DNA of 64,000 nucleotides from Steinernema hermaphroditum. Lineage: Eukaryota; Nematoda; Chromadorea; Rhabditida; Steinernematidae. The notes beneath the pieces were generated by a model that saw nothing but the letters and a program-made list of their open reading frames with translations, searched no databases and was not told the DNA's origin. Position 1 is the first letter of the stretch. Every line of letters starts with the position of its first letter. This document shows positions 25,218-37,764 of the stretch, piece after piece. The stretch is taken from positions 7,812,001 through 7,876,000 of the forward strand of contig CM059621.1 in assembly GCA_030435675.1 (NCBI GenBank). The letters are read 5' to 3'. The position numbers were made by a program, and so were the translations under genes.

Positions 25218-25321
25218 TTCTGTTTCACATTTCCCACACATCACAATCGCTTCTTCAAATCAGTTATTATAAAATAGGGCTAAGTTCTTGATAGATTTGT
25301 GATTTATGACTCAAAAATGGC

Positions 25322-25422
25322 GATGGATTCCTAGATTCTAAGAGGAACAGTAATCTCAAAGATCCAAGCCTTCCATCTTTTCCGAGTCACATAAACTCCT
25401 AATATTACGCTTTTCTCGTCAC
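25322..25422 (+). repeat. Local duplication, copy 2
   Basis: Second copy of the segment at 25086-25217, about 30 bp shorter through an internal deletion. No coding frame is shared. Confidence 0.75.
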
Positions 25423-25992
25423 ATTCTCCCATTTTCGTGTCGCGACGAAGAAGACCTGAATCCATTTGGAACCCATCAATCCCTACCAAATGATTTAATG
25501 CATTCAAAAAACGCCGTCCCTCCTCCCCCCATATGCATAACTCTCCGAAATGAGCGCCCCCCTAATCGGCGAATTTCGCGACAAAACAAAAGCGGCGCGT
25601 GGCCACGTCACCGACTCCTGAAGCGCCTCTCCGTCCGGGTCGTCCCTTCTTGGGGCCACAGATGCGGACGACAGCCGAAAGTGCACTTCCTTTCGTTTTT
25701 TGGATTAGCGAGAAAAAGAAAACAAACGCGTTGTGAAGAATTTATGAAAACGCAGCCGATACTTGGGAGAGGAATGCTCTTGAGAGACGTGGAACCTAGC
25801 AACCGAGGGAGTCCCTTAGGATTGCGTGCGCGTCTCTCGGGGAAACGCGGTGTTTGGTGTCCGAAAGTGCATCTTGCAAGTGCACGAGTCCGCGGATTGC
25901 GTCGAGTCCATTGTGAGTCATAAATGACGTTGTTTATATCTATTCGTTTTGATCTATAAGTATTCGATGTGGGTGGTCTATGAAATCGAGTT

Positions 25993-26013
25993 TTTATCGA
26001 TTAGAGACGACGG
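25993..26013 (+). repeat. Exact 21-base repeat, copy 2
   Basis: Second copy of the 21-base word at 23801-23821; here GATTAGAGAC is followed a few bases later by another GATTAGAGAC. Confidence 0.7.
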
Positions 26014-29000
26014 ATTAGAGACTAGCCAACATTGTCTCTTTGATTCTTTTTATTTGATAGATCTGAAAGTGTAGAGATGACAGAGTCACGTGGGAGTGAC
26101 TTTCAGCGTCATATGACTCGTGTGTACTTGCCAACATGATCCGTTTCCCCTTCAACAAAAACACTTTTCCACGAAACGCTCGATCAAGATAAAATCTCCA
26201 TTTTTTGTCACTCAGATCTACAGTATTTCTCCCTCGCAATCTTCGTGTGTGTCTTCCCACCGTCTCCGAGTCTCTGAGTCCACAAGTATTTTCAAGTTCT
26301 CCTTTCGTGTCGAATTGTATTCGAGTGCGTGTAAGTGCCTTGTACGCGGCGAGTAATCTTCGGTTTTCTGCGTGTTGTTCGCCTCTCCCCTTATCACCCA
26401 ACTTTTGTGGCGTCATATCAGGCGAGATAACGCCCTTCCAACGCATGTTTCCCCTCAGAAGTTCAGTTTACACAGAAATCAGTGCATTTTGGGGGAAATA
26501 GCCAGGAGCTCTAGATCCCTAAGAACTCTCTCCTTCCTGAGAAACCATTCCGATTCTACCCTAATTATGGAAACCGTGCAATCCCTAAAATCCGCTCGGA
26601 ATTCTCTTAATACCAAATATGGAAAGTGGGGATTTGGGGACGCCGCCCTTTGTTTTCAGAGAACGGGCTTGTTTACGCACTGACGATGAGAGGGAGACAA
26701 CCAAATGCTATGTTAGGCTGGCAACCCGTAAGATTAGGTTGAGTTAGGTTAAGTTTTTTTTATTTCGATTTCTGACATTTTACCCGTCCTGAATTTGGAG
26801 AACACACAACAAAGCTACTCCTCCCTTTTTTGTTTATCTATTTCCCTGACTCATAAGCACAAAACGATCTGCCGAGTATCTACTTGTGCTTCCACTAACT
26901 GAGCACAGCTAAACCTCTGAATCGTCCAAGGAACTCCGAAAATCCGAAAACAGAGCTTATTGACGTCTTTGCAAATGCAGAGCTGCAGAATTCCTTCGTG
27001 GAAAGGGAACGCATATAATTTGCATCAATTATTCAACCGATCATTTTCGGGGGATCATAGCCTGAAATTTGGTCCAAATTGCTTAACTCAATCTCTAAGA
27101 GTCCGAATGAATCAGAGTTGATCTGTTTGGTTGGTGCATTGAAAATGTCGCTTTTTTGGGTCGCTTTTTAATGAGTACATCTAGTTAAGCTAAGAAACAT
27201 TCTCTGAAAAAGCGATGCACGAACCAAATGGATTCCGCTGGCTCGGTCAACGTTTCATCGACCAGAAGATGACGTCTTTTTTCAAACGTTGATGGTTCCA
27301 CTTCATTTCGTTTCTCGTCGAGATGCCGTTTGTTTCATTCAAACACCCATTCTAATTATAGCCTCGCATAAATTTCCCTATAACGCCGACCCACTTCGCA
27401 CCGATTTCACGCTTCTCCGTCGCTAATCTCTCCAAATTGGGCGACGCATAATCAGAGCGGACTCCGTCGGTCATCGCTCATTCGATCGGACGCTCACAAA
27501 AGCGAACGAACGACGATTATCGATTTCGGACGGTCGCGACGAAGCGAAAGAAGAGAGGCGAGGATCTTTGATGACGTTTTGGCGAAAAAAAAATCTCGGC
27601 AAAAAGTGGTGGTCAGAAGATGGTGGTCTTAGAGAAGAGAAGTCGGACATAGGAGTGACTTTCTGACAATAGACGACTAATTATAGCTTATTTTTTCGAT
27701 GAGAAAGAGACGATTGTTTACTACGAGGGGAAAAAACAAAGCGCTCGAAGAGAAATGTTCCCTTTCTCCTGATTTCTAAATGTTTCTAGATTGTAAAATG
27801 TCACATTTAAGACCATCGATGGACAGAACGGGAAGGCCAAAAGCATCTTCTCGGAAGACGTCACCGGAGACGTCGTCCAAACCTGTTCTATTTCGGGATG
27901 CCTTGTCCTTTTCTTAAGAAATTGTCCGTATTGGACCGCATTTCCCCGTATCCCGTCCCACGCAGACTTAAAGACTAACCTTTCCGTCTTATCGTCTCAT
28001 CTTGCAGAGTGCTTTTCTTGGCACCTCGCCACTCAGAAGTCGCCTCCTTCCCCCTAATCCGCCCATTCCGAGAATTAAACCAAAAATTGAAGAATCACAA
28101 GTTCATTCCCTAATGGCACGTCGCATCGGGACCCGATAATTGCCCGCATCGATCATTCACCAAAGTGTCACCTTTGGATCTGGTGTCCAAAGTGGCTACA
28201 GCCAGTGCTGTATGTACTTTCCTTTCTGGAAGACCCTTAGAGGGCCTGTCCTCTAGTGGACACTTTCTGCCCAGTTAGCCCGACTCTCTGAAGTGATTAT
28301 TGTCGCAAAGGTGTTTGTCGCCAATTCCGGGAGTGGAGCCCGCCCCGAAAGGTCTTGCGGAATGTAAATATAATCACGCGTCGCCGGATTTGGCGCATTT
28401 GCCTTAGGCGATTGAGAGTATCACGGGGTTCAGATGGTCTTAGGATAGTTTCTAACCCCCGTAATTCTCGAAGACTCCGCTAGAATCATATCCTGCTCTC
28501 CAGCCATCTGGGCGCTTCATCGCCCGTAATTGGGAATTCCTTTGTGGACCCGGGGCGACGGCCCAAGGTCAGATCGCCGCGTGCGAATCGCCGCCGCCGC
28601 CGCCGCCGTCGCTGAACATTGATCGATTACGTCGCGACGCCAAACACTTTGTCAACACGAACGATCAACTTTTCGAAATCCCCTCTGAGCAGGCTACGGT
28701 AGCCGGCTGGGTGACTCAGGGGAACCTGTCTAAAGAGTGAAAGTAGAATGGCGCTTTCCTTTTGGGGAGTAGTTATAAATAGGCCGGCGCCTGACCTTCC
28801 GAGGGAAACCTCTTCTTCGCAAACAATGACGTCTTCGTCCCATTCTGTCTTAGGCGACTCAGAGACGAAGTCCTCCGACTCCAAGTCGTTCTTTGTAGTG
28901 CGAAAACACGGCGAAACCTAATTGTACCCCGGAAGGCGCCTCGATTGGAACTCCCTTCCGTCGGGAAATGGCTCCAATCGATAGTTCCACAATACCGGCA

Positions 29001-30791
29001 CGTGTTTTCGCCTCCTCTTTTGTCCTCTTTCGCCCCTTTTGGTGCCAGAAGCTAAGCATCGGGCCCGTCTTCTGACGTCGGACTCCATTTATCCAAATCG
29101 GAGCTTAGTCAGAGATGACGTCGTTGCTCATTGGAATGCGAAAAAAAACGATTCAAAACGGACTTTGTTTTGCAGATCATCAGATAGCGTTGTTGTTTGT
29201 TTTGAGATCTTATCGAACCCATTTTATGGAGAGCCTGGCCGTTAGCCTTAAGGTCACTTTGGCCAGACGCTGACTCAGCTAAGTTCCCACCTCTAGAAGG
29301 ACGGACCTACGAGTTCGTCCGTTCCCGAAACGGGTGTAAAATGATCGTAATTTGAGTTAAAAACAATCCACCGGAGCAACAACAACACAAGAAAAAAGTC
29401 CAAAAGTGGGAGTCCGAGACGAGGGGCTGAGTTGTGTCCCATTCTTTAAAGCGCCATCGTTGGACTTTGATCTTCGGATGTGTCTTTCAAAAAGGTACAT
29501 AAATCTGACGGGGCGATGGCTGTGATCACTTAAAGGTCCTCTATCGCCATAGCAGCGTCTGCAACACGAACTTCTTGGCAACTTTCGGATTTCGCCTTTG
29601 AGTCCGCTTAATATTGCACTTCCGCACGTCTCTCGCCGACCCACTCACGTGAAGTAGCTGCCCAGAGGCCGGGGCCTCGCCTGCCGCTCCCCGTTCCTCC
29701 GGCGCTCCGCCGCCTGAGAATCCAGGAGCTTCTGCTCCGGCTCTCCCTCCGTTCCTCTCCCAGCGTGTTCGACTCGTTTTTTTCCACAGGCCTCCTCGTG
29801 TCGGGGGTCGTTTTTGCGACTCGGCGGCGCACCAGCCGCCGTCGCCGCGGCGTCGCTGTCTTCGTCGGTCGCCGCCCGGCCGTCCGGCGGTGTGTGCTGC
29901 TTTCTGTGTGCATTGTGCTGGAGGAAGCGATCGATAGGCCGCGGCGAGAGCGCGGGCGCGCAGGAGAGGCGTCCAGAGATTCTCACGCACGCACTCGTTC
30001 CGGGCCTGCGCGCCTTCTTCCCTGCGAGGGATTTTCTCTTTTGGAGGGGCGCCGAAGCAAAGCCGAAGAAGCGGGGATTCTGCAGGGAAGGGGACGGTTC
30101 TGGGGGCGAAATTCCCTTGTCCGAGGCCTCACAGTTCTCCCGTTTCCATGCAGCCGAAGAGCCCAAAATGGCTCAAAAAGGAACCGAAAAAGAGCTTCCA
30201 GAGGGGCTGCTCCAGAACCATTTTGTCGTCTCGAAGTTCTGACCCAATTTTCGGCGAATTTTTATTTTGTCTTCCCTAGCCAATTGGGTTTATACGGCAT
30301 TGCTCCTGGCGCCTGCTGCACGTCTTCGGGACAGAAACGGTCGATCTGTCACGTGTCCGACAAGCCGCTAACCCCGTCTTTCACTTCTCAGATTCTGTTT
30401 TCGCACTTCCACTCCGTCGGTGTCATCGCAAAGGTCACTTATTCTTTGTTTCCTTTTCCGATTGATTTCTCCTTCACTCTTCCAAACAACGTTGCCAAGG
30501 CGTCCAATAACAGCTTATAATAGCAGCTGCGCGTCCATTAGCCAGAAAAAAGCGATGCCACCGTTCACACTTCCTTCGAACCGCCACCTTCCGCATTTAT
30601 GTGCAACTTCCCCATGTGCAAACATGGTATATTTCTCACGCTGAAACTGTATTTTGGCGGTGCTGCAGAGAGGCATTTGTGCGTGTTTGTTGTTTTCGCG
30701 TTTTACCGTCGACGCCAGCCTAACGGAGACCACTTCTTGCAGTGCATGAGATTCCCCTGAATCGAGAGGATCTTGGCACCGACTGCGAGAG

Positions 30792-33700
30792 ATGACATTC
30801 AACAGCGACGACCTCAACTTTCTCGTCTTCCGTTATCTCGAAGAAGCAGGTGAGGACTGTCGGTTTAGGGCTACGAATCGATCTGACCGATTCGCTGCTG
30901 CACTCTTTGTTTACCCCCTCTTCTCTCTCTCTCCGCCGCCGCCGCGGCCCCGCCCAGTCGCCGGCTGGCCGCGGGCGTTGCGTCAGAGCCCCTCAAAACG
31001 GCGCATTAGGCCATGCTAATTGGCGCCACTTCAGGATTCCGGCACACGGCCTATGTGTTCGGCAACGAGTCGCACATCACGCACTCCAACATCGACGGCA
31101 CGATGGTCCCCGCGGGAGGCCTCGTCACGCTCCTCCAGAAAGCGCTCCTCTACACGGAGGCCGAGCTGCTGGCGATGAAAGACGAGGAAGACGGCCCCGA
31201 GGTCGAGAAGATGGTCGACTCCCTTTCCCTCATAGAAGCAGGTAGGGCGTCACTGGGGGACTCTGCTAAGCCTCTCCGCTTTAGTAATGCCCAATTTGCC
31301 GTTCCACAAGGTGAGAAAGAGGAAGGCCCCGGGCGCGGGCCCCATGAAGCCCGAAATGCCGTCCTCCAGCAGCACACCTAACCCCGCCACCACCTCAAGC
31401 AGCGGTCAGATAGCGGCGCCCCAGGCACAGCACCTGAGGAATGCCAACGGCTCAGCCGCCACCCTCCCCTTGCACAGAAAAGTTGGCGGATTCGACCCAA
31501 TGAAGGTAGGCCCGAGCTTCTCGGCTCCGCTAAGCGTGCTTCGCCTACAGTACCCGGCCAACAGTCAGCCGTCAGCGTCCACATCAGCGGCCAACGCAGT
31601 GCCACAGCAGCTCGGCAACCACCACCTACGGCCGACGCCGGCCAACGGTCCGCCGGCGCCCCACCACCACCACATGAACATGGAGCGGTTTCTGAACGGC
31701 GCCGCGTCGTCGTCGGCGAAGCTGAAAACGGGCGCCGCGGCGACGGCCCTCAACCTCAATAACGGGTGTGTTTGATGATCGGTGATAACTCCTCTCGGGA
31801 TGCGGTGCCTTCGTCGTTGATCCGTGTTTATATGATCTGTTGTTAATTATACTAGTTTCTCCTCTTTCGCTCCGCCAGCGGAGTCTCCGATACGGGTTTA
31901 GAGTCTACAGCTGAAGAGAAACCTCCTCCCCCACGTCCCCACTGTGCCTCGAACGTTGTTCCCGGATTGTTCGCTCAGATCTCTGGTTGTCGCCCCGCCC
32001 CATCTGTACATATCATCGCCTTCGATTGTTTGTGAATGATCAATGTTTTCCATGTTTCCGCTCTCGAGGGTCGGGAAGCGTGTGAGAGAGGTTCTGTGCG
32101 TGAACTATAAAGACAGCTGCGCGTCGGGCGGGGCAATCCGAAAACAGTCAGTGGTGGTCGGTGCATTGCGCCGTTTATAGAAGCGTCTCAGATCTCTCGC
32201 ACAAAAACGTCGTCCCTTCCGTCGTCCTCTCAGTCAGTGCATGGTTGTCTCTCTCCCTCATCAGAGATCTTTGCTCAAAAGACAAAATAAATGTGCTTTT
32301 CTCCTCGAGAACCTGGCCTCCCGGCGGGACGCATCTCACGGCCACCACCACTGTTTTCGGATTCGGGGCTGAGGTCGACGAAAAGGCGGCGGTCAACGGC
32401 GCTGTACACGCTGGGCTCCGCCAGAGACGTCCGTCCAAAAGCACGTGGTTCTTCGGGTTGGCCTTGATTCACGTGGACCTAGTGGCTTCTAGAAATGCTT
32501 GCTCTTTGCCGCCAGAATCGAAGATCGCCCCTTAGGGTCTGAGGAGACCACCGCGTTCTTTGCCCGCATTGAGCGTGTTTATCCTAAAAGGGTGACTCCT
32601 TATCAAACGCACCCTCATTCCTTCCATAAACATGCCTTCCTTTAGGTCGAACAATGGAGAACGGCTGGCGACGGGTCGACCCGAAGTGGAGACGATCGTC
32701 ACCGCGCACAACGGAGAGCTCTTCGAGATCGAACGGAGTCGCGTCTCCATGCTGACAGGTCACGAGAGCGAGGTGTTCATGTGTGCGTGGAACCCGAAGC
32801 ACGACATCATCGCCTCCGGGTGCGTTGTCTTCCCGAGGGGCGCTTCTGACCCGGCCTTGCAGATCCGGAGACTCCACTGCGCGGATATGGGACCTCTCAG
32901 AGGGGCCCGTGCAGGCACAAAACCGCTCGAGGGTGCTCAAACATGCGCTGAAGGGAAACGACGAGCCCAACCGGAACAAGGACGTCACCTCACTGGACTG
33001 GAACGCTAGTGGAAAGCTCCTCGCCACGGGGTGCTACGACGGACAGGCGAGGGTGTGGACTGCGGATGGTAGGCACTTTTGACAGAAAAGGTCTTCACAC
33101 AGGGCGGTTCTGTGCTGTCCTCGTGCCCGAATCCGAAATGTGTAAACTAGTCACTTTCAAAGTGTGCTTATCCGCGTGTTAGCCTTAATCTTCTCGGTCT
33201 CGAAAACACGAAGAGAAGCTTGTGACCGCTAAGGAAATCCCTGGAAAAGCCGTTGCAGATGCAATGTGCAATGTCACAAGTAGCGATGTAAACTAAATAT
33301 TCATTATGCGTTTTAAGTTTTTTTTCTAAACAAATTGCTTATTAGGAGATCAGGAGATTGAATATCTTCAGTCACAGGAGTTTGGAGCTGATTAGGAGTG
33401 ATTGACTGTCAGACGATCTTCAGTCAGAGGAACTCCAAGAGCAGTCCCCTCTGAGTCACCACTTGTTTACATTTCATTTTTTTTCCCAAAGTGCAAAAAC
33501 CTAGCAGCAGAAAAACTAGTTCGCCCCCAGTCGAAGTGGCTCCTTTTCAGGTGACCTACAGTACACATCCAGCAACCACAACGGCCCTATTTTCGCGCTC
33601 AAGTGGAACCCGAACGGCACTCTGGTGCTCAGCGCCGGCGTCGACAAGTCGACGATCATCTGGAACCCCGTGAGCAACTGCACCGTGCAGACGTTCACCT

Positions 33701-34569
33701 TCCACACGAACTCGGCCCTGGACGTCGACTGGATCAGCGACGACATGTTCGCCTCATGCTCAACCGACCAGAACATCCACGTGTGCAAGATAGGCGCCGA
33801 CAGGCCCATCAAGACCTTTTCTGTGAGTGCAGCCTGGGCGACTGGCGACTGGACACCGGGTTCTAGGGCCACTCGAACGAGGTGAACGCGATACGATACG
33901 ATCCGAAGTCGAAGCTGCTCGCCTCCTGCTCCGACGACATGAGCCTTAAGATCTGGTCGCTGGAGCACGAGAAGGCGCTCTTCAACCTGAAGATGCACGC
34001 GAAGGAGATCTACACGATCAGATGGTCGCCGGCGGGAAAGATCATCGCAAGGTGAGTCCGCTCAAGCTAATAGCAAAATTTCGTGTCCATTGGTTCTCGG
34101 AAACGATCTTGTCACAACAGTTTCTACCGTACCCTTGCTCTTGTAATTACTGTACTCTAGTGCCTCGTTCGACCACACCGTGAAGCTGTGGGACGCGACT
34201 ACGGGAACCCTCCAGCGCTCCCTGGAGAAGCACACAGACCCCGTCTACTCTGTCGGCTTCTCTCCGTGTGGAAAGTACGTCGCCTCCGGCTCCTTCGACC
34301 GCTGCGTTCTCCTCTGGGACGTCGCCGTAGGTCCCACCTCTTGAGCCTCATCTCATGCCCTTCTTCAGACCGGCAAGCACCTGATGACCTACCGGGGCGG
34401 CGACACCGACGGCGGCATCTTCGACGTCGGCTTCAATTCCGATGGCACGAAGATCGGCGCCTCTGCCAGTGACGGAAAGGTACCGTGCCCCCTCGCCGAA
34501 AGCCCCCCTAACCGCTCGTTGCAGGTTCTCGTGCTCGACCTGAGGTACATGAAGAGTCCCATGAACTAA
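30792..34569 (+). CDS. TBL1: TBL1/TBLR1-like LisH-WD40 corepressor subunit
   Basis: Eleven exons (30792-30849, 31035-31241, 31285-31505, 31551-31765, 32646-32819, 32863-33068, 33551-33822, 33867-34051, 34161-34326, 34369-34479, 34525-34569) join in frame to 619 residues. The N-terminus is the LisH region ([15 protein letters not shown] then [14 protein letters not shown]), followed by [13 protein letters not shown] as in TBL1. A Ser/Pro/His-rich low-complexity linker comes next, then a WD40 propeller starting [14 protein letters not shown], with blocks [36 protein letters not shown] and [19 protein letters not shown]1 proteins are nuclear subunits of the NCoR/SMRT-HDAC3 corepressor and recruit ubiquitin machinery for cofactor exchange. 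The linker, about residues 95-235, is species-specific in sequence. The intron at 31766-32645 is about 880 bp and is the longest in the gene. Confidence 0.93.
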
Positions 34570-35624
34570 GGACGCCAAAGTTGTTGATTTGTTGTTGTTG
34601 TTATTTATTTTCTGCTCGTTACGGGTGCTCTCCTCTTCCACTCATTCGTCAATTCACTGAATCGCTATTCTCCCCTTGCTCAATGCACATGGTCAATGAA
34701 GAACAAATCCACTCTTGTCATCTGTTTAGTCGAGATTTTTATAAATTTTCCGATCCACAGAGATGATTAAGAGGACAAGTGCACAGCTCAAACATGAAGA
34801 TCAATCGGGGACCGTGGAGGAGAGGAACTGGCTCGAAGGCGTCGGGTCGGGCAGGACCTGTTTGTTTGTCGAATGGTGCTTTTTGCACCCACTCCGACGG
34901 CTTCCCGAGCTTAATTATACACGTCTTATCGACACCAATTATGATCCAGTTGGAGGCAAGAGAATGCGCACATCGATCGGTAAGGTGCGCGAAAGATTAA
35001 GTATCGTATCATTGGACAAAGCATACACGGTAGAAAATAGAGACACTTTACAGTGCATTTCCGGGCCTATTCACAGCGATAAAGTTCACAGATGCTCTTA
35101 AGAATCAACTTTTGGGGCCATATCACACTTCTTTTATCTTCATCAGCTTCATAGCAGAAGTCGCTTTCATCAAGGCATCAAGAAAGCGCACCAGAAGAAC
35201 GTTGTAACTCAAGCTTTTCTACAGAGAGAGAGATTCGATGATATAGAGATAACACACAACAAGCCACACGTAGAAGACTGCAATTCTGAGAATGATATAA
35301 CACATACTGGATTGAGCGTCATAACCTGAGATCCTCGACTGGGTGGGACCAGTCAAACAATTACCGTATGCCGGTTTGCATTTGCCCAAAAAGCGTCCTC
35401 CGGACGTCATCGTCTTCAGGCGGAATCCTCTCGAATAGAACCATCTGTTCTTCCGGAGCTCCTTTTCCGCATCCCTATCGAAAAACGTCCGCCGATGACG
35501 CGTCTTGTTTGAGGACTTCCGAAGGCGCGCCGCGCTGAGGTTAAAACAAACTTCGCGCGAACTGACTCACCCCGGGGTCGCTCTATATAACCGTGCCGTC
35601 TCCTTGAGTCCCACCGAAGACGCC
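34570..35624. other. TBL1 3' UTR and upstream region of the thrombospondin-repeat gene
   Basis: An open frame of 112 residues at 34763-35101 (+) follows an acceptor-like CCACAG but has no recognisable motif and mixed codon use, so I do not call it a gene. The right end holds the TATA box of the next gene. Confidence 0.4.
35581..35590 (+). promoter_or_regulatory. TATA box of the thrombospondin-repeat gene
   Basis: CTCTATATAA lies about 40 bp upstream of the ATG at 35625, a good match to a core TATA box at the expected distance for a short 5' UTR. Confidence 0.6.
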
Positions 35625-36551
35625 ATGTTTGTCTCATCAGCTCCCTTCTTCGCGCTCTTGGGCGCCCTTCTCCACTGTTCCTACGGTAGGATTTCGCCGA
35701 GTCCTCTAGATCCAAGATCCGATTCCAGGAGTGCCGATCGGCGGAGGCGTCGTGCCATGTCCTGTGTGTCAGGATCCACCCATGGGCCAGTGGAGTCAGT
35801 GGTCGGAGTGGAGCCTCTGCTCTCAGCAGTACGGCGCCTACTCCCAGTCGCGCTCCAGGACCTGTTCCTCGACCCAGTGCCCCGGCGGTGACTCCGAGCA
35901 GGCCCGAGCGTGCACGCCCCAGCAGCAGCCGCCCGAGTGGAGCCAGTGGGGCGCCTGGAGCCAATGTTCCGCCTCCTGTGGAGGCGGCTTCTGCTCCAGG
36001 CAGCGCATCTGCAACTCGCAGTGCAATGTGTGCGCCTGTGCCGGCGCCTCGACCGAACAGATTCCCTGCAACACGCAGGCCTGCAGGTACGGAGATCCCC
36101 CTGGAGACGAAGAACATTCCATTCCCTTTCAGCTGCTGGTCCGAGTGGTCCGCCTGGAGCGGCTGCTCCATCACCTGCGGTCTCGGCGGATTCCGTTCGA
36201 GGACGCGCCAGTGCAAGTGTGCTCAGGTAAGTCCTCGACCAAACTATGCGTGCCCAACGAATCCACAAATATTTGAGCATTTCTAACCGCGCAACCTTTC
36301 AGTGTCCACAAGGCGAGCCCTCCAGTCAACAGGAGCCCTGCGACGGCCCCACCCCGTGCCCCTACCAGCCTCCGCCGGCCTGCGACGCCTGCCAACAAAC
36401 GCCTCCGCCGCCGTGTCAGACCTGTCAAGTGCCACAGATCCAGCCCTGCCAGACGTGCGGACAGTACCCCCCGCCCTGTGTGACCTGCGGTCGGAAGAAG
36501 CGACTCGCCATGCAGGCCAAACAGAAGGAGCTGAGGCTGAAGCAGTGGTGA
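35625..36551 (+). CDS. Secreted protein with three thrombospondin type 1 repeats
   Basis: Four exons (35625-35685, 35729-36086, 36133-36226, 36303-36551) give 253 residues. Exon 1 encodes a signal peptide (MFVSSAPFFALLGALLHCSYG). Three TSR modules follow, each with the tryptophan ladder: GQWSQWSEWSLC, PEWSQWGAWSQCSASCGGG and CWSEWSAWSGCSITCGLG. The C-terminal part is a Cys/Pro/Gln-rich tail with repeated CxxC and CQTC motifs, ending in a basic segment. TSR proteins are extracellular and often O-fucosylated and C-mannosylated on the WxxW motifs; a matrix or cuticle role is likely but not shown. An AATAAA lies at about 36632. All junctions keep frame. Confidence 0.85.
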
Positions 36552-36938
36552 AAGGAACGAGATCACGCAAAGACTACGGTAGCTTTTATGTGCAAAGCGA
36601 AGTGACATATAATGCACATAAATAGCCTTGAAATAAAATATATCGTCGTTGTCTTACCGTAAAACTCGAACAGTGGACAGAGCCGTCAGAGTCGTTGTGG
36701 AGACAAAGAGAGCAACAAACCTACTGGCCTCTTTCTACAGCAACGGTGGATCTGCGGCTGGTCTTACAACGATCGTCTTTCAAGGATATTTTCCTTTCCT
36801 TGTGCAGATGAACGGCTCTCCCTCGTGTTGAGGAAGCTGATTTTGATTCGTTTCCTTATTTGTCGTATTTCGGACGAAACTTTTTGGCACTCTTTGCCTA
36901 AATTTTGGTGCTCTTTCAGGTTCTTTAAGTAGCGCGAC
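36552..36938. other. Intergenic region
   Basis: Contains the AATAAAATATA polyadenylation-like signal of the thrombospondin-repeat gene near 36632 and, at 36911-36919, a CTCTTTCAG acceptor-like site 20 bp upstream of the next ATG. No gene seen. Confidence 0.45.
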
Positions 36939-37668
36939 ATGGGACCGAAAAAGCGGAAGTGGAATACGTTCATGGAGAAGATTCGTAAGTCTCCGAGTAG
37001 TCACCACTCGGCGATTCGCAGTCAGTTTACTTCGGGGGCGTACCAAATTACATAGATTCGTTCTAGAGCCGCTGTTGAAGGGACCGCGGAAGACTCCTCC
37101 CAGGACCGACGACTTAGTGCCTCTTGATGGCACGAGGAAGAGTTTTGAGCCGCCGCCAAAGAAGGAGAAGCCCCGTCAGCACGAACAGCAGATACATCAT
37201 CGTTCGTTTTCGTTACCCCAACTGGCAATGAGTGAACACAAATTTAGAAGGTCGCCCACGTAAGAGACCACCCAGTAACCAGTGTGACCCTAAACCGCCG
37301 TCGAAGGGACCGAGCGTACGGAAGAAAAGGACTTCAGCTAATAAAGGCCATCTGCCGTGCTGGATCCCACGGGAAAATGATGAGCATGGTCAGTGCCACA
37401 TTTCTACCTCAGCATGGTCATGCAGGTGATTTCAGGTCATGTGGACTTCTACAATTTGTTGGTCGGGGACAAAATTCGAAAAAGGTGGGACGGTTTTATC
37501 GACTTCGTCGGACGCAAGGACGGTGAATCCTCACCGAGCGACCTCTACGCGGGAAAGAAATATGGACGAGATCCCGTAAGCGAAGACATCAAAAAGCGTC
37601 AAGAGAGAAAGAAAGCGGCAGAGGAGGATGACACCATTGTTGTAGATGATGTAATACAACTCGGTTGA
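36939..37668 (+). CDS. Basic AT-hook nuclear protein
   Basis: Four exons (36939-36984, 37067-37201, 37248-37388, 37436-37668) encode 184 residues. It starts MGPKKRKWNTFMEKI, a nuclear-localisation-like basic cluster, and carries GRPRKRPP, an AT-hook core, after a 46-bp intron. The second half contains VDFYNLLVGDKIRKRWDGF, then a Lys/Glu-rich helix and an acidic end. The 46-47 bp introns and consistent phases support the model; without splicing the frame closes. An acceptor-like CTTTCAG just upstream may receive a spliced leader. The AT-hook suggests binding to AT-rich DNA in chromatin. I do not recognise an ortholog. Confidence 0.65.
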
Positions 37669-37764
37669 AACTAGTGTGTTATGTTGCTACATTTGACATT
37701 CTGAGCATAAAAACTTTACTTCTCAGCTCACATTTTTAATCAAAACATGGTAGGATACAACTTT

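Larger units (their letters stand above)
18554..30791. other. 12-kb region without a supported gene
   Basis: No frame in this stretch shows family motifs or joins across splice sites into a convincing product. GC-rich patches occur at about 23700-23960, 28540-28640 and 29640-30130; the last one leaves long frames open on both strands, as expected from composition alone. Short duplications at 25086/25322 and an exact 21-base match at 23801/25993 are listed separately. It may contain regulatory sequence for TBL1. Confidence 0.4.

Noticed and set aside
28627..28884. 85-residue minus-strand frame
   Set aside because: Composition is protein-like but there is no motif, no supporting splice structure and no homology that I recognise.
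29541..30166. Long minus-strand frames ending at a good donor near 29646
   Set aside because: Explained by GC composition; no downstream exon continues any of the frames into a recognisable protein.
29765..30520. 251-residue plus-strand frame
   Set aside because: Lies in a GC-rich patch where both strands are open; the product is Arg-rich low-complexity sequence, and its second half changes character without a splice site.
34763..35101. 112-residue frame after the TBL1 gene
   Set aside because: No motif, mixed codon use, and no clear promoter or poly(A) signal.
35416..36216. 266-residue minus-strand frame over the thrombospondin-repeat gene
   Set aside because: Antisense shadow of the TSR exons; it lacks features and crosses their introns.
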